DNA of 64,000 nt from Lachnospiraceae bacterium (GCA_017461775.1 JAFTXD010000138.1:1-64000), one strand, 5' to 3'; positions 9,240 to 19,102 are shown, counted from the first letter of the stretch. Notes: generated by a model not told the origin, from the letters alone. Made by a program: numbers and translations.

Positions 9240-10037
9240 ATGAAGATAGGATTTATTGGTTTGGGTAACATGGCATCTGCCATGATTGGTGGAATGTTGA
9301 AAGCCGGAGAGGTAAAGCCGGAGAATTTATTGGGAAGTGACAAATCAGAGCAGATGAGAAAAACTGCGCAGGAAAAATTTGGAATGACCGTGTATGAGGA
9401 AAACGGAGCGGTAGCAGAGCAGGCAGATATTTTATTTTTGGCAGTAAAACCCATTTTCTTTCCGGATGTAATGGAAGATATTCGTAAAAAAATTAAAACA
9501 ACAACTGTTATTGTAAGCATAGCAGCAGGAAAAACGGTACAAAATATAGAAGATGGATTACAAAATAAGGATGCAAAAATTATCCGTCTGATGCCGAACA
9601 CCCCCGCACTTGTGGGAGAAGGCTGTACTGCAATTTGTAACAACGAAAATGTAACAAAAGAGGAACTGGAAACCGTTAAAAAGCTTCTGTTAACCTTCGG
9701 CGTGGCAGAGGAAATTCCGGAAAGACTTTTCGATGCATTCATCGGTATCAGCGGAAGCTCACCGGCCTATGTTTTCCTGTTTATTGAGGCTATGGCAGAT
9801 GCTGCTGTAAATGCCGGAATGCCCAGAAATCAGGCCTATACCTTCGCTTCCCAGGCAGTGCTTGGAAGTGCAAAAATGGTACTGGAAACCGGTAAGCATC
9901 CGGGCGAACTCAAGGACATGGTATGTTCACCGGGAGGCACTACTATTGCCGCAGTAAAGGTGCTGGAGGAAAAGGGTATGCGCGCCGCAGTAATTGATGC
10001 TGTGGATGCCTGCGTGGAAAAGTCACGGAATCTTTAA
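9240..10037 (+). CDS. proC: Pyrroline-5-carboxylate reductase
   Basis: 265 residues, normal length. NAD(P)H-dependent last step of proline synthesis. GFIGLGNMASAMIGGML is the dinucleotide-binding loop. The C-terminal dimerisation domain has GISGSSPAYVFLFIEA and the ProC signature MVCSPGGTTIAAVKVLEEKG. AAGGAG lies 7 bases before the ATG. It follows the methyltransferase gene closely and is probably in the same transcript. Confidence 0.97.
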   Translation: MKIGFIGLGNMASAMIGGMLKAGEVKPENLLGSDKSEQMRKTAQEKFGMTVYEENGAVAEQADILFLAVKPIFFPDVMEDIRKKIKTTTVIVSIAAGKTVQNIEDGLQNKDAKIIRLMPNTPALVGEGCTAICNNENVTKEELETVKKLLLTFGVAEEIPERLFDAFIGISGSSPAYVFLFIEAMADAAVNAGMPRNQAYTFASQAVLGSAKMVLETGKHPGELKDMVCSPGGTTIAAVKVLEEKGMRAAVIDAVDACVEKSRNL

Positions 10038-10040
10038 GGG

Positions 10041-10069
10041 TTGACAAAGAAAAAATGTTCTGTTATTAT
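10041..10069 (+). promoter_or_regulatory. Strong sigma-A type promoter of SleB-like gene
   Basis: TTGACA, 17 bases, TATTAT, starting three bases after proC. A perfect 10-bp palindrome TTGTTAACAA lies just downstream at 10083-10092 and could be an operator. Confidence 0.85.
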
Positions 10070-10131
10070 GTTCGGCGTAACGTTGTTAACAAAATTGTAA
10101 CATTTTTCGATGTTAAACGGAGGTAAAAAAG

Positions 10132-11208
10132 ATGGCAAGAAGCAGAAGGCTGCTTGTGAGATTAGCAGGTCTTGCATTAGCATTGACCATAGCTATGGAC
10201 ACAAGTATCAGCGCAGAAGCTGGCAGCTGGGCAAATTACCTGGATTCCTTTAATGGTGGTGTGGCAGCCATTCTCAATGTAGATTCCAATACTGCAGTTG
10301 AGTACTTAAATGCTACAGAAAAACAGTTAAACTTAACTCCCCCGGTAGTGGAGGAGGAAAGTAAGTTGGTTATGGCCAACGTGAAAAGTGCTCTGAATGT
10401 AAGAGCAGAAGCCAGCGAAGATGCAAAGAAGGTTGGAAAGTTATACAAGGATTGCGGCGGCACTATTTTAGAGCGTGCAAACGGTTGGACCAAGCTGCAG
10501 TCCGGTAATATTATCGGCTGGGCAAAGGATGAATATCTGCTGTTCGGTGAAGAGGCAGAGGAGTTAGCCGACGAGGTGGGCAAGCGTATCGCTACCATTA
10601 CCGCGGATGCTCTTCGTGTCAGAAAGGAGCCAAGTCTTGAGGGAGAAGAAATCGTTCTTCTCGTAAAGGATGAGGTATTAGAGGTGGTTTCTACCGAGAA
10701 TGAGGAATGGGTATGTGTGGACTATGAAGGTACCGACGCATATGTGTCTGCAGAATTTGTGGACATCTCCTTCATGATTGATAAGGGTGAGACCATGGAC
10801 GAGATTAAAGCTCGTGAAGAAGCAGAGAAGGAAGCAAAGCGCCATAAGAATTATGGTCAGTATACAACCGATGCTGACACCAAGCTTTTACTTGCTGCTT
10901 TAATCCACTGCGAGGCAAGAGGCGAGTCCTACGAGGGACAGCTGGCCGTAGGTGCGGTGGTTATGAACCGTGTACGTAGTAAAGCATATCCGGACACCAT
11001 CCATGGTGTTATTTATGCATCCGGTCAGTTTACACCGGCGATGAACGGTACGGTAAATCGTGTTTATGAATCCGGCAAGATTCAGGAAAGCTGTATCCGT
11101 GCAGCGGAAGAAGCACTTTCCGGTGTATCCAATGTTGGAGATCTGACACACTTTAGAAGGAACGATGGTCGAGATGGTATCGTAATCGGAAACCACGTTT
11201 TCCACTAA
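10132..11208 (+). CDS. Secreted SleB-type cell wall hydrolase with two SH3 domains
   Basis: 358 residues. Signal peptide at 1-30 (RSRRLLVRLAGLALALTIAMDT, cleavage near SAEA). Two bacterial SH3 domains follow (about 85-145 starting LNVRAEASEDAKKVG, and 155-215 starting ALRVRKEPSLEGEEI). A short charged helical linker leads to a Hydrolase_2/SleB catalytic domain at about 245-358 (LLLAALIHCEARGESYEGQLAVGAVVMNRV). The glutamate of HCEARGE is the expected catalytic acid. SleB-type enzymes are lytic transglycosylases acting on spore cortex or vegetative peptidoglycan. SH3 domains suggest wall binding. Strong own promoter and own terminator. The vegetative or spore role is undetermined. Confidence 0.88.
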   Translation: MARSRRLLVRLAGLALALTIAMDTSISAEAGSWANYLDSFNGGVAAILNVDSNTAVEYLNATEKQLNLTPPVVEEESKLVMANVKSALNVRAEASEDAKKVGKLYKDCGGTILERANGWTKLQSGNIIGWAKDEYLLFGEEAEELADEVGKRIATITADALRVRKEPSLEGEEIVLLVKDEVLEVVSTENEEWVCVDYEGTDAYVSAEFVDISFMIDKGETMDEIKAREEAEKEAKRHKNYGQYTTDADTKLLLAALIHCEARGESYEGQLAVGAVVMNRVRSKAYPDTIHGVIYASGQFTPAMNGTVNRVYESGKIQESCIRAAEEALSGVSNVGDLTHFRRNDGRDGIVIGNHVFH

Positions 11209-11230
11209 ATTTTTATAAGGAATCAGGCGA

Positions 11231-11267
11231 AGCCCTAACGTGCAATTTTTAACACGTTAGGGCTTTC
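11231..11267 (+). terminator. Intrinsic terminator after SleB-like gene
   Basis: Perfect 12-bp stem AGCCCTAACGTG/CACGTTAGGGCT with a 10-base loop; the T-run is short. Confidence 0.8.
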
Positions 11268-11287
11268 ATTTTGGTAATAAATGGGGA

Positions 11288-11316
11288 TTGAAGGAAATTT
11301 GCTGTTGTAGTAAGAT
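11288..11316 (+). promoter_or_regulatory. Promoter of nfeD-SPFH operon
   Basis: TTGAAG, 17 bases, TAAGAT, about 48 bases before the nfeD-like ATG. Confidence 0.55.
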
Positions 11317-11363
11317 AAAGTTGTAAAGCAAAGAAACCTGTTAAGAAGAAAGGGGGAGAGAAG

Positions 11364-11810
11364 ATGCCGGATATGACGGTTGTATGGCTGATTTTGCTGG
11401 TAGTATTTCTGGTGGTTGAAGCGTCCACGATGGGGCTGACGACTATCTGGTTTGCAGGCGGTGCCTTAGTTGCATTTTTGGCAGCCATAATTCATGCACC
11501 AATCTGGTTACAGGTTGTGTTATTTCTGGCAGTATCACTGCTTTTGCTGTTCTATACCAGACCGATTGCGAAGAAATATTTCAATCAAAAGATAACGAAG
11601 ACGAATGTAGATACGGTTATCGGACAGAATGCGATTGTTATTGAAGAGATTGATAATCTGCAGGGAAAAGGTCGTGTGATTTTATCTGGCCAGGAATGGA
11701 GTGCCAGAAGTGTAGAGGAAAACGGCGTAATTGCAGAAGGTGCTGTTGTAGAAGTGGAAGCGGTCAGCGGCGTAAAGCTGATGGTTCGCGAAGAAAAGAT
11801 TACTGTATAA
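11364..11810 (+). CDS. NfeD-like membrane protein
   Basis: 148 residues. Two or three membrane segments in the first 70 residues (VWLILLVVFLVVEASTMGL, then IWFAGGALVAFLAAII and a third), followed by a C-terminal OB-fold (about 85-148, GQNAIVIEEIDNLQGKGRVILSGQEWSARS). This is the short NfeD form without the protease domain. NfeD proteins are paired in genomes with SPFH/flotillin-type proteins and are thought to act with them in membrane microdomain organisation. The SPFH gene follows after 18 bases, which fits that pairing. Confidence 0.88.
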   Translation: MPDMTVVWLILLVVFLVVEASTMGLTTIWFAGGALVAFLAAIIHAPIWLQVVLFLAVSLLLLFYTRPIAKKYFNQKITKTNVDTVIGQNAIVIEEIDNLQGKGRVILSGQEWSARSVEENGVIAEGAVVEVEAVSGVKLMVREEKITV

Positions 11811-11828
11811 ATTTAGGAGGGGTAGATT

Positions 11829-12743
11829 ATGCCATATGCTATTGGAGCAATTGTAATTATTTTGATTTTGATTTGTGCATCCTGTGTTAAGGTGGTGCCA
11901 CAGGCACAGGCTTATGTTATTGAGCGTTTAGGTGCTTATCAGGAGACCTGGGGAACAGGACTTAAGATTAAGATACCGATTATTGACAAGATTGCACGTA
12001 AGATTAACTTAAAGGAGCAGGTTGCGGATTTCCCGCCACAGCCCGTTATTACCAAGGATAATGTAACCATGAGAATCGATACGGTAGTGTTCTATCAGAT
12101 TACCGATCCTAAGCTTTACACCTATGGTGTGGAGAAGCCTATGATGGCGATTGAGAATCTGACCGCTACCACCCTTCGTAATATCATCGGTGATTTGGAG
12201 CTTGACCAGACCTTAACTTCCAGAGAGACTATCAATACCCAGATGAGAGCAGCATTGGATATCGCTACCGACCCTTGGGGAATCAAGGTTAACCGTGTAG
12301 AGCTGAAGAACATCATTCCTCCTGCAGAAATTCAGAATGCCATGGAGAAGCAGATGAAGGCAGAGCGTGAGAGACGTGAGGCGGTAACCAGAGCGGAAGG
12401 TGAGAAGAAGGCAAACATTCTCGTTGCAGAAGGTGAAAAGGAATCTGCAATTCTTCGTGCACAGGCGGAGAAGGAATCTGCAATCCTTAGAGCAGAAGCA
12501 CAGAAGGAAAAGATGATCCGTGAGGCAGAGGGTCAGGCAGAGGCAATCTTAAAGGTACAGCAGGCGAATGCGGACGGTATCCGTATGTTAAAGGAAGCCG
12601 GTGCTGATGAGGCAGTGCTTAAGATGAAGAGCTTAGAGGCTTTTGAGAAGGTTGCTGATGGTAAGGCAAATACCATTTTACTTCCTGCAGAGTTACAGGG
12701 AATCGCATCCCTTGCAACTACCTGGAAGGAAGCCGGAAAGTAA
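11829..12743 (+). CDS. SPFH/Band 7 stomatin-like protein
   Basis: 304 residues. One N-terminal membrane segment (AIGAIVIILILICASC), the Band 7 domain at about 20-180 (VVPQAQAYVIERLGAYQETW, TKDNVTMRIDTVVFYQI), then a long Ala/Glu-rich coiled coil at about 175-260 with repeats of EKESAILRA. The C-terminus is short and hydrophobic. It belongs to the QmcA/stomatin group that forms oligomers at the membrane and often modulates membrane proteases. Operon with the NfeD-like gene. An AGGAGGGG site precedes the ATG. Confidence 0.92.
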   Translation: MPYAIGAIVIILILICASCVKVVPQAQAYVIERLGAYQETWGTGLKIKIPIIDKIARKINLKEQVADFPPQPVITKDNVTMRIDTVVFYQITDPKLYTYGVEKPMMAIENLTATTLRNIIGDLELDQTLTSRETINTQMRAALDIATDPWGIKVNRVELKNIIPPAEIQNAMEKQMKAERERREAVTRAEGEKKANILVAEGEKESAILRAQAEKESAILRAEAQKEKMIREAEGQAEAILKVQQANADGIRMLKEAGADEAVLKMKSLEAFEKVADGKANTILLPAELQGIASLATTWKEAGK

Positions 12744-12765
12744 TTTTATAAATATGCATATAATC

Positions 12766-12797
12766 AAAGGTCACTGTTTTTTAGCAGTGGCCTTTTT
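12766..12797 (+). terminator. Intrinsic terminator of nfeD-SPFH operon
   Basis: AAAGGTCACTG/CAGTGGCCTTT with one G-U pair and an 8-base loop, then T. Confidence 0.85.
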
Positions 12798-12812
12798 CCG
12801 TGGGGAATTTAC

Positions 12813-12841
12813 TTGAAAAGATACAGGAAATAGAGTATATT
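12813..12841 (+). promoter_or_regulatory. Promoter of argF
   Basis: TTGAAA, 17 bases, TATATT, about 40 bases before the ATG. Confidence 0.65.
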
Positions 12842-12881
12842 TATACTATCTTTTCGCATTTTTCGAAAACGGAGGTATATT

Positions 12882-13883
12882 ATGATGGATTTACAGGGAC
12901 GCGACTTTTTAAAGTTACTTGATTTTACAACCGAAGAAATTACATATCTGGTGGATTTGGCAGCAGATTTAAAGGCTAGAAAGAAAAAGGGAATTCCCGT
13001 AGATAGATTGAAGGGAAGAAATATTGCCCTGATTTTTGAGAAAACCAGTACCAGAACCCGTTGCTCCTTTGAGGTGGCAGCATATGACCTTGGTATGGGT
13101 GTAACCTATCTTGACCCATCCAGCTCACAGATTGGTAAGAAGGAGAGCATTGCGGATACTGCACGCGTGCTTGCAGGTATGTACGATGGTATCGAGTACC
13201 GTGGCTATGGACAGGACATTGTAGAGGAGCTGGCAGAGTACTCCAAGGTTCCGGTATGGAATGGCCTCACCAATGAGTTCCATCCAACCCAGATGCTGGC
13301 AGACCTTCTCACCATCAAGGAGAAATTCGGCAAGGTAGAGGGCTTAAAGTTAACTTATATGGGCGATGCCCGTTATAATATGGCAAATTCCTGGATGGTT
13401 ACCTGTGCGAAGATGGGTATGCATTTTGTGGCTTGCTCCAATCCTAAGTATTTCCCGGACCCTGCTCTTGTGGAGGAGTGTCAGGAAATCGCCAAGACCA
13501 CCGGTGCTACCATCACCTTAACCAGTGACGTGATGGAAGGAACCAAGGATGCTAATATCATCTACACCGATGTATGGGTATCCATGGGTGAGCCGGACGA
13601 GGTATGGTCTGAGCGTATCGCGGATTTATCGCCATACCAGGTAAATAAAAAGGCTATGGATAATGCTGCTGAGGATTGTATCTTCATGCACTGCTTACCG
13701 GCATTCCATGATTTAAAGACCAAGATTGGAGAAGAGATCTCTGAGAAATTTGGCATCAGCGAGATGGAAGTTACTCATGAGGTATTTGAGTCTGAGCAGT
13801 CCGTAGTATTTGAAGAGGCAGAAAATCGTATGCACACCATCAAAGTAGTGATGGCGGCAACTTTAGGCTGGGAAAAGCTGTAA
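12882..13883 (+). CDS. argF: Ornithine carbamoyltransferase
   Basis: 333 residues, normal. Makes citrulline from ornithine and carbamoyl phosphate. STRTRCSFE near residue 54 is the carbamoyl-phosphate loop, FHPTQ near 134 and HCLPAFHD near 270 are the conserved substrate motifs, and DVWVSMGE is the SMG loop for ornithine. It stands alone without arcA/arcC, so a biosynthetic role is likelier than the deiminase pathway, but sequence alone does not settle this. Two adjacent ATG codons are both well spaced from GGAGGT. birA follows after 6 bases, so argF-birA-DUF6145-coaX-dus may be one long transcript. Confidence 0.95.
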   Translation: MMDLQGRDFLKLLDFTTEEITYLVDLAADLKARKKKGIPVDRLKGRNIALIFEKTSTRTRCSFEVAAYDLGMGVTYLDPSSSQIGKKESIADTARVLAGMYDGIEYRGYGQDIVEELAEYSKVPVWNGLTNEFHPTQMLADLLTIKEKFGKVEGLKLTYMGDARYNMANSWMVTCAKMGMHFVACSNPKYFPDPALVEECQEIAKTTGATITLTSDVMEGTKDANIIYTDVWVSMGEPDEVWSERIADLSPYQVNKKAMDNAAEDCIFMHCLPAFHDLKTKIGEEISEKFGISEMEVTHEVFESEQSVVFEEAENRMHTIKVVMAATLGWEKL

Positions 13884-13889
13884 AGGTAT

Positions 13890-14633
13890 ATGAATAACGT
13901 TTTTTATAAGCCGGTGGTGGATTCCACCAATCTTTGGGCTAAGGAAGAAGGAATGAACGGCGCTCCCTGTGGGAGTGTGTACATGGCGGATATGCAGACT
14001 GCCGGACGGGGACGCAGGGGCAGAACATGGGAGTCTCCCTCCGGGGAAAATCTGTACTTTTCACTTCTTCTTCGCCCAAGCTTTGCGCCGGATAAGGCTT
14101 CCATGCTGACCCTGGTTATGGCCATGGCAGTGGCGGAGGCTGTTCGGAGCTATGGCGCAGAGGCATATATCAAGTGGCCTAACGATATCGTCCTGGGCGG
14201 TAAGAAGCTGTGCGGCATACTCACGGAGATGCATATACAGAACGGCTCTTATTTCGTCGTGGTGGGTGTGGGTGTGAATCTGCGTAAGCGGGATTTTTCA
14301 TCGGAAATCGCCGGCATGGCCACCAGTCTTGAGGAAGAACAGAATATAGCGATAAACAGAGAAGAACTCTTGGAAAGAATTTTGAAAGCTTTTGAAAAAT
14401 TTTACCAAGAGTTTACTTTGCGTGGAGATTTGTGCTTGCTACAGGATGCGTATAATGATATTCTGATAAATAGGGGAAACTGTGTGAAAGTGTTAGACCC
14501 TAAGGGAGAATTCACCGGTATTGCCAGAGGAATTAATGCAGTGGGAGAGCTTCTGGTAGAGAAAGAAGATGGTGAAATCGTCACCGTATATGCCGGAGAG
14601 GTCTCTGTGCGCGGTCTGTATGGCTACACATAA
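13890..14633 (+). CDS. birA: Biotin--[acetyl-CoA-carboxylase] ligase (short, no HTH)
   Basis: 247 residues. Transfers biotinyl-AMP to the lysine of biotin carboxyl carrier proteins. GRGRRGRTWESPSGENLYFS near residue 36 is the biotinyl-AMP loop, and KWPNDIVLGGKKLCGIL near 95 is the second active-site motif. A C-terminal SH3-like domain lies around 195-247. It lacks the N-terminal DNA-binding domain of bifunctional BirA, so it should be an enzyme only. Confidence 0.94.
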   Translation: MNNVFYKPVVDSTNLWAKEEGMNGAPCGSVYMADMQTAGRGRRGRTWESPSGENLYFSLLLRPSFAPDKASMLTLVMAMAVAEAVRSYGAEAYIKWPNDIVLGGKKLCGILTEMHIQNGSYFVVVGVGVNLRKRDFSSEIAGMATSLEEEQNIAINREELLERILKAFEKFYQEFTLRGDLCLLQDAYNDILINRGNCVKVLDPKGEFTGIARGINAVGELLVEKEDGEIVTVYAGEVSVRGLYGYT

Positions 14634-14658
14634 GTGTTGATAGAAAGTGAGAAGTATT

Positions 14659-15009
14659 TTGAGCGAAGAAAGAATTGTACTCTGTGGCGCCAATGCCTAT
14701 GAGCAGAAATATTATTTTAATGAACGTTTTAAATCCATTCCCGAATCCATTCAGGAGGAGCTTCACATTATCTGTGTGCTCTTTACCGAAGAGGTGGGCG
14801 GAATTTTTACCATAGTATATGAGCCGGATGGCTCCGTATCCTTGGAGACGCAGGCAGAAGAAGATGATATTTATTATGATGAGATTTCCAGTGGTCTGCT
14901 GATTGGAGAAATCCGCAGAAAGCGGGAGGAGCTTTTGGAATCCCTAAGTCTGTATTACCGGGTATTTGTGTTAAAGGAAGATGTTTCAGATATCATTGGA
15001 GAAGATTAG
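14659..15009 (+). CDS. Uncharacterised DUF6145-like protein
   Basis: 116 residues from a TTG at 14659 preceded by GTGAGAAG. A GTG at 14647 would add four residues. The N-terminus ([19 protein letters not shown]) and the acidic middle ([12 protein letters not shown]) resemble the DUF6145 group that I recall from Lachnospiraceae; no function is known. Soluble, no membrane segment. It sits between birA and coaX, both enzymes of vitamin/cofactor metabolism, and its stop overlaps the coaX ribosome binding site. Confidence 0.65.
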   Translation: MSEERIVLCGANAYEQKYYFNERFKSIPESIQEELHIICVLFTEEVGGIFTIVYEPDGSVSLETQAEEDDIYYDEISSGLLIGEIRRKREELLESLSLYYRVFVLKEDVSDIIGED

Positions 15010-15010
15010 C

Positions 15011-15793
15011 ATGGACAAGATTTTAACCATAGATGTGGGAAATACAAATATCACCTGTGGTGTGTATGATGGGCAGGAGCTGAAGGGAACCTTCCGTATG
15101 ATGACCAAGACACCCCGTACCTCCGATGAATATGGTCTGATGCTGACACAGCTGGTAGAAACGAAAGGCGTGAAAGCCAGTGATATCAAGGGGGTCAGCG
15201 TGGCCAGTGTAGTACCGGATGTGATGCATTCCTTAACCGGCGGTATCAGTCGTTATTTTCATACAAAGCCTCTGATTGTGGGACCGGGAGTGAAGAGTGG
15301 AATCAAGGTAGCTACGGACAATCCCAGGGATATCGGTGCGGATAGAATTGTGGACTGTGTGGCAGCTTACGAAAAGTACGGCGGCCCCATATTGGTAATC
15401 GATTTTGGAACGGCAACCACCTACGATTATGTGACTGCGGACGGCAGCTTTGCGGCAGGAATTACGGCGCCGGGCATCCGTATCAGTTCAGAGGCGCTGT
15501 GGAAGGCTACAGCAAAGCTTCCTAATGTGGAGATAAAAATGCCCTCCTCTATACTGGCTAAGGAAACCATCAGCAGTATGCAGGCGGGGCTTATGTACGG
15601 TCAGATTGGACAGACCGAATATATTGTAAAGAAAGTAAAAGAGGAAACAGGCATTACCGACATGAAGGTAGTTGCCACCGGCGGCCTGGGAAGAACCATT
15701 GCCAAAGAGACGGACTGTATCGATATTTATGACAGTTCCCTTACCTTGGATGGTCTCCGAATGGTATATGAGAAAAACAGGAAGCTTTCCTAG
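15011..15793 (+). CDS. coaX: Type III pantothenate kinase
   Basis: 260 residues from the ATG at 15011, giving the normal start [14 protein letters not shown]; an upstream in-frame ATG at 14981 would add a non-family extension inside the previous gene. First step of coenzyme A synthesis. The ASKHA-fold phosphate loop is [29 protein letters not shown] near residue 105 and [10 protein letters not shown] near 130 are the diagnostic CoaX motifs. A GGAGAAG site lies within the previous gene. Confidence 0.95.
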   Translation: MDKILTIDVGNTNITCGVYDGQELKGTFRMMTKTPRTSDEYGLMLTQLVETKGVKASDIKGVSVASVVPDVMHSLTGGISRYFHTKPLIVGPGVKSGIKVATDNPRDIGADRIVDCVAAYEKYGGPILVIDFGTATTYDYVTADGSFAAGITAPGIRISSEALWKATAKLPNVEIKMPSSILAKETISSMQAGLMYGQIGQTEYIVKKVKEETGITDMKVVATGGLGRTIAKETDCIDIYDSSLTLDGLRMVYEKNRKLS

Positions 15794-15801
15794 AGGTAGC
15801 A

Positions 15802-16770
15802 ATGGCAGCATTAACAATCGGAAATGTGACCTTGGACAATAATGTGGTGCTGGCGCCCATGGCGGGTGTTACGGACCTTCCCTTCCGGCTTCTTTGCAGG
15901 GAGCAGGGAGCAGGCCTCATCTGCATGGAAATGGTAAGTGCCAAGGCCATTTATTATAACAATAAAAATACAGAGCTGCTTTTAGAGATTCATCCGGACG
16001 AGCGTCCGGTGTCTTTGCAGCTTTTTGGTTCCGATGCGGATATTATCGCCGAGATGGCAAAGCGCATCGAAGAAAGACCTTTTGCCATACTGGATTTTAA
16101 TATGGGGTGTCCGGTACCGAAGGTGGTAAACAATGGCGAAGGCTCTGCTCTCATGAAGAATCCAAAGCTGGTAGAGGAGATTCTGACAAAGCTGGTGAAG
16201 GCGGTGAATAAGCCGGTAACGGTGAAGTTCCGCAGAGGCTTTGATGAGGAGCATATCAACGCTGTGGAGATTGCAAAGATTGCGGAAAGCTGTGGTGTGG
16301 CTGCGGTAGCGGTGCACGGCAGAACCAGGGAGCAATACTACAGCGGTAAGGCAGATTGGGATATTATCCGTCAGGTAAAAGAAGCAGTAAGCATCCCGGT
16401 TATAGGAAACGGGGACGTGGACAGTGCCCTTGCAGCCAAGCGTCTGGTGGAAGAAACCGGCTGCGACGGAATCATGATAGGCCGTGCCTGTCAGGGAAAT
16501 CCATGGATATTTAGAGAAATCACACAGTATCTGGACACAGGGGTGATTCCGGAGAGACCAAGTGTGAAAGAGGTGCGGGAAACGGTAATACGCCACGCAC
16601 ATTTACAGCTTCAGTATAAGGGGGAATATACGGGAGTATGGGAAATGCGGAAGCATTTGTCTTGGTATACCTTCGGGTATCCGGGTTCTGCAAAGTTTCG
16701 CAACATGATTAACAGCATGGAGCGGATGGAGGATTTGCTTGCCAGCGTGGATGAAATATTTCACGAGTAA
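15802..16770 (+). CDS. dus: tRNA-dihydrouridine synthase (DusB-like)
   Basis: 322 residues. FMN-dependent reduction of uridines in tRNA. TIM-barrel start [17 protein letters not shown], catalytic cysteine in [12 protein letters not shown] near residue 100, and [15 protein letters not shown] and NGDVDS for FMN/substrate binding. The C-terminal helical domain ends at about residue 322. It starts 8 bases after coaX. dusB next to coaX or lysS/greA is common in Firmicutes. Confidence 0.94.
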   Translation: MAALTIGNVTLDNNVVLAPMAGVTDLPFRLLCREQGAGLICMEMVSAKAIYYNNKNTELLLEIHPDERPVSLQLFGSDADIIAEMAKRIEERPFAILDFNMGCPVPKVVNNGEGSALMKNPKLVEEILTKLVKAVNKPVTVKFRRGFDEEHINAVEIAKIAESCGVAAVAVHGRTREQYYSGKADWDIIRQVKEAVSIPVIGNGDVDSALAAKRLVEETGCDGIMIGRACQGNPWIFREITQYLDTGVIPERPSVKEVRETVIRHAHLQLQYKGEYTGVWEMRKHLSWYTFGYPGSAKFRNMINSMERMEDLLASVDEIFHE

Positions 16771-16811
16771 GGATAAAACTATATAATGTACATGCAAAGG
16801 GAGAAGACATC

Positions 16812-18317
16812 ATGAAGGAAGAACGATTTTTTTACTCAAAAAGAAAAAATCAAGACGCAAAAATTAACCGGGCATTATTAATCAGTTTGGCAGTGTGCGA
16901 TTTGGTTACGCTGTTGATTATCATAGTTTCATTTTTGCAGAAGTACAGGACAGTGACATATGTAGTAGGGGTGGTGGCACTTATGGTCGGCTCCATCATT
17001 ATCAGCTTTATTATGTACAAGCGAAATAATCATGCCAAATCCATTCGTTATTTCAATTTGGTAGTAACTACGATTCTGACGGTTATCATCGGAGCAACCT
17101 TCAATAATTACTATCTGAGATTTATGTTTATAGTACCCTTTATCGCAGCGCTTTTGTTCTTTGATGTGAAGTTTTCACTGATAACAGCGATTGTTCTTTC
17201 GGTAGTGAATCTGGTTCCGATTCTTGTCAGAAATAGCATGGGATTGTATGTGGATACACAGTTTCTGGATAACCTTACTGCAACACTGGTAATTATCGTA
17301 ACCATGTTCTTCGTAACTTACATGACAAAGACCGTGAAGTGTTTCATGGATGACTCCCTGGGCAAGGTGGAGTATCAGACGGAAATGCAGAAGAATATGA
17401 TGGACGACATTGTCCGCGTGGCCGCAGAGGTCAAAGCAGGCACGGAGAACGCCATGGAGCTTGTACAGGATCTTTCCGAATCTGCCGGCATTGCGAAGAA
17501 TGCAGTGAGTGACATCAGCGACAGTACTGCAACGACCGCAGAGAGTATCCAGATTCAGAGTGAGATGACCCAGAATATTCATGACAATATTGTGAAGACG
17601 GTGGATCGTTCTGAAAATATCGTACAGGTAGCAAAGAAGTCCAGCGAGCTGAATAATCATAATATGGAGCTGATGAGCCAGCTGAAGGCTCATGCAGAGG
17701 TACTTCGTACCAATAATGGCCAGGTGGCGCAGTCCATGCGGCACTTACAGGAAAATACTGCCGATGTTAAGAATATTACCCAGACCATTTTACAGATTTC
17801 CTCCCAGACCAATCTCCTGGCACTGAATGCTTCTATTGAAAGTGCCAGAGCAGGTGAGGCAGGAAGAGGCTTTGCAGTAGTTGCGGATCAGATTCGTGAG
17901 CTTTCCGAAAAGACCAGAGGAGAGACGGAGAATATCTCCAGAATCTTGGAGGCTCTCGCCAATAATGCTGATGAAACCGCTGTGGCAGTGGAGAAATCCG
18001 TAGCCATCAGTAACGAGCAGGATGTGATGATTGCCAATATGGCTGGTCGTCTGGGAGAAATGGATAAGAATGTAAACGAGCTGGTAAGTGATATTTCAGA
18101 GATTGATGGTATGATTGAGCAGCTTCAGAAAGCCAATACCCAGATTGTGGACAATATCATGCAGCTTTCGGCCATCACTCAGGAGGTTACCGCATCGGCA
18201 GAACAGGCAGCACAGATTACGGAAAAGAACCATTCCCATGCAGAAGAGGCACATGGTCTTTTAGAGGGTGTAATCAGCGTGTCCCAGGAGATGAACAAAT
18301 ATATTTCGGAAGATTAG
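16812..18317 (+). CDS. Methyl-accepting chemotaxis protein, multi-TM sensor
   Basis: 501 residues. The N-terminal part (about 20-180) is a bundle of six hydrophobic segments with almost no extracytoplasmic domain ([20 protein letters not shown] is the first). There is no recognisable HAMP domain. The C-terminal signalling domain (about 230-490) has the conserved hairpin [20 protein letters not shown] and [16 protein letters not shown], which bind CheA/CheW. With no periplasmic domain, the likely input is membrane state, temperature or an energy signal, but this is inference. GGGAG lies 9 bases before the ATG. Confidence 0.9.
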   Translation: MKEERFFYSKRKNQDAKINRALLISLAVCDLVTLLIIIVSFLQKYRTVTYVVGVVALMVGSIIISFIMYKRNNHAKSIRYFNLVVTTILTVIIGATFNNYYLRFMFIVPFIAALLFFDVKFSLITAIVLSVVNLVPILVRNSMGLYVDTQFLDNLTATLVIIVTMFFVTYMTKTVKCFMDDSLGKVEYQTEMQKNMMDDIVRVAAEVKAGTENAMELVQDLSESAGIAKNAVSDISDSTATTAESIQIQSEMTQNIHDNIVKTVDRSENIVQVAKKSSELNNHNMELMSQLKAHAEVLRTNNGQVAQSMRHLQENTADVKNITQTILQISSQTNLLALNASIESARAGEAGRGFAVVADQIRELSEKTRGETENISRILEALANNADETAVAVEKSVAISNEQDVMIANMAGRLGEMDKNVNELVSDISEIDGMIEQLQKANTQIVDNIMQLSAITQEVTASAEQAAQITEKNHSHAEEAHGLLEGVISVSQEMNKYISED

Positions 18318-18337
18318 GAAAAGCTGAAAAATACAGC

Positions 18338-18367
18338 AAAACAGCGACTTGACAGGGTCGCTGTTTT
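18338..18367 (+). terminator. Intrinsic terminator of chemoreceptor gene
   Basis: AAAACAGCGAC/GTCGCTGTTTT, with an 8-base loop containing TTGACA. See the overlapping promoter. Confidence 0.8.
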
Positions 18368-18377
18368 CTTGTACAAT
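18349..18377 (+). promoter_or_regulatory. Promoter of greA-lysS inside upstream terminator
   Basis: TTGACA (in the terminator loop), 17 bases, TACAAT. Both hexamers are near consensus. Confidence 0.75.
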
Positions 18378-18510
18378 AGTGTGCGTTAATCTGGGCAATC
18401 TATAGGAAGATGGGTTGTAAAGAAAACGGATTTTTTAGTAAAAAACAAAGGGTTACAAGAATAATATGTAGTGTTGTTTCCATAGAACAATGCGAAGGAA
18501 AGGGAAAGAA

Positions 18511-18990
18511 ATGCAGGAAAAGAAGAATATTTTAACCTATGAAGGCTTAAAGAAATACGAGGACGAATTACAGGAGCTGAAGGTAGTAAGACGTCAGGAA
18601 GTTGCCCAGAAGATTAAGGAAGCTAGAGAGCAGGGCGACTTATCCGAGAATGCAGAGTATGATGCAGCAAAAGATGAGCAGCGTGATATCGAAGCTCGTA
18701 TCGAAGAGTTAGAGAAGATTTTAAAGAACGCAGAAGTTGTAGATGAGGAAGAAGTAGACTTAAACAAAATCAACATCGGCTGTAAGGTAAAATTATTAGA
18801 CGTAGAATTCAATGAGGAATTAGAATATAAAATCGTAGGTTCTACCGAAGCAAACAGCTTAAAGGGCAAGATTTCCAACGAGAGCCCGGTAGGCAAGGCT
18901 TTAATCGGTGCAAGGGTAGGAGAAAGCGTAGCAGTAGAAACACAGGCAGGAGTCTTTACTTATAAGGTATTAGAAATCCAAAGAGCCTAG
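18511..18990 (+). CDS. greA: Transcription elongation factor GreA
   Basis: 159 residues from the ATG at 18511, preceded by AGGAAAGG; an in-frame ATG at 18490 would add seven Arg/Lys-rich residues not found in GreA. Rescues backtracked RNA polymerase by stimulating transcript cleavage. The N-terminal coiled coil carries LSENAEYDAAKDEQ near residues 41-54, whose acidic tip residues reach the polymerase active site. The C-terminal FKBP-like domain ends SPVGKALIGARVGESVAV. It precedes lysS, a common clostridial pair. Confidence 0.95.
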   Translation: MQEKKNILTYEGLKKYEDELQELKVVRRQEVAQKIKEAREQGDLSENAEYDAAKDEQRDIEARIEELEKILKNAEVVDEEEVDLNKINIGCKVKLLDVEFNEELEYKIVGSTEANSLKGKISNESPVGKALIGARVGESVAVETQAGVFTYKVLEIQRA

Positions 18991-19080
18991 GACAAAAAGA
19001 TTTTCTAAGCGTGCAAAGAGCGCGCACTAAGAAAATCTATGTTTTGTCCGGTGAATTTGGAGCGTTGCTCCAAAGTTCAC
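18991..19080 (+). promoter_or_regulatory. Two tandem hairpins between greA and lysS
   Basis: Hairpin 1 (18991-19048) pairs GACAAAA with TTTTGTC and AGATTTTCT with AGAAAATCT around a GC-rich apical part. Hairpin 2 (19051-19080) pairs GTGAA-TTTGGAGC with GCTCCAAA-TTCAC around GTT, with one bulged G. Neither is followed by a T-run, so they are not ordinary terminators. They could be mRNA-processing or stability elements, or a mobile palindromic repeat. Confidence 0.7.
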
Positions 19081-19102
19081 GACGAAAAAGAAGGAGAAGA
19101 TT

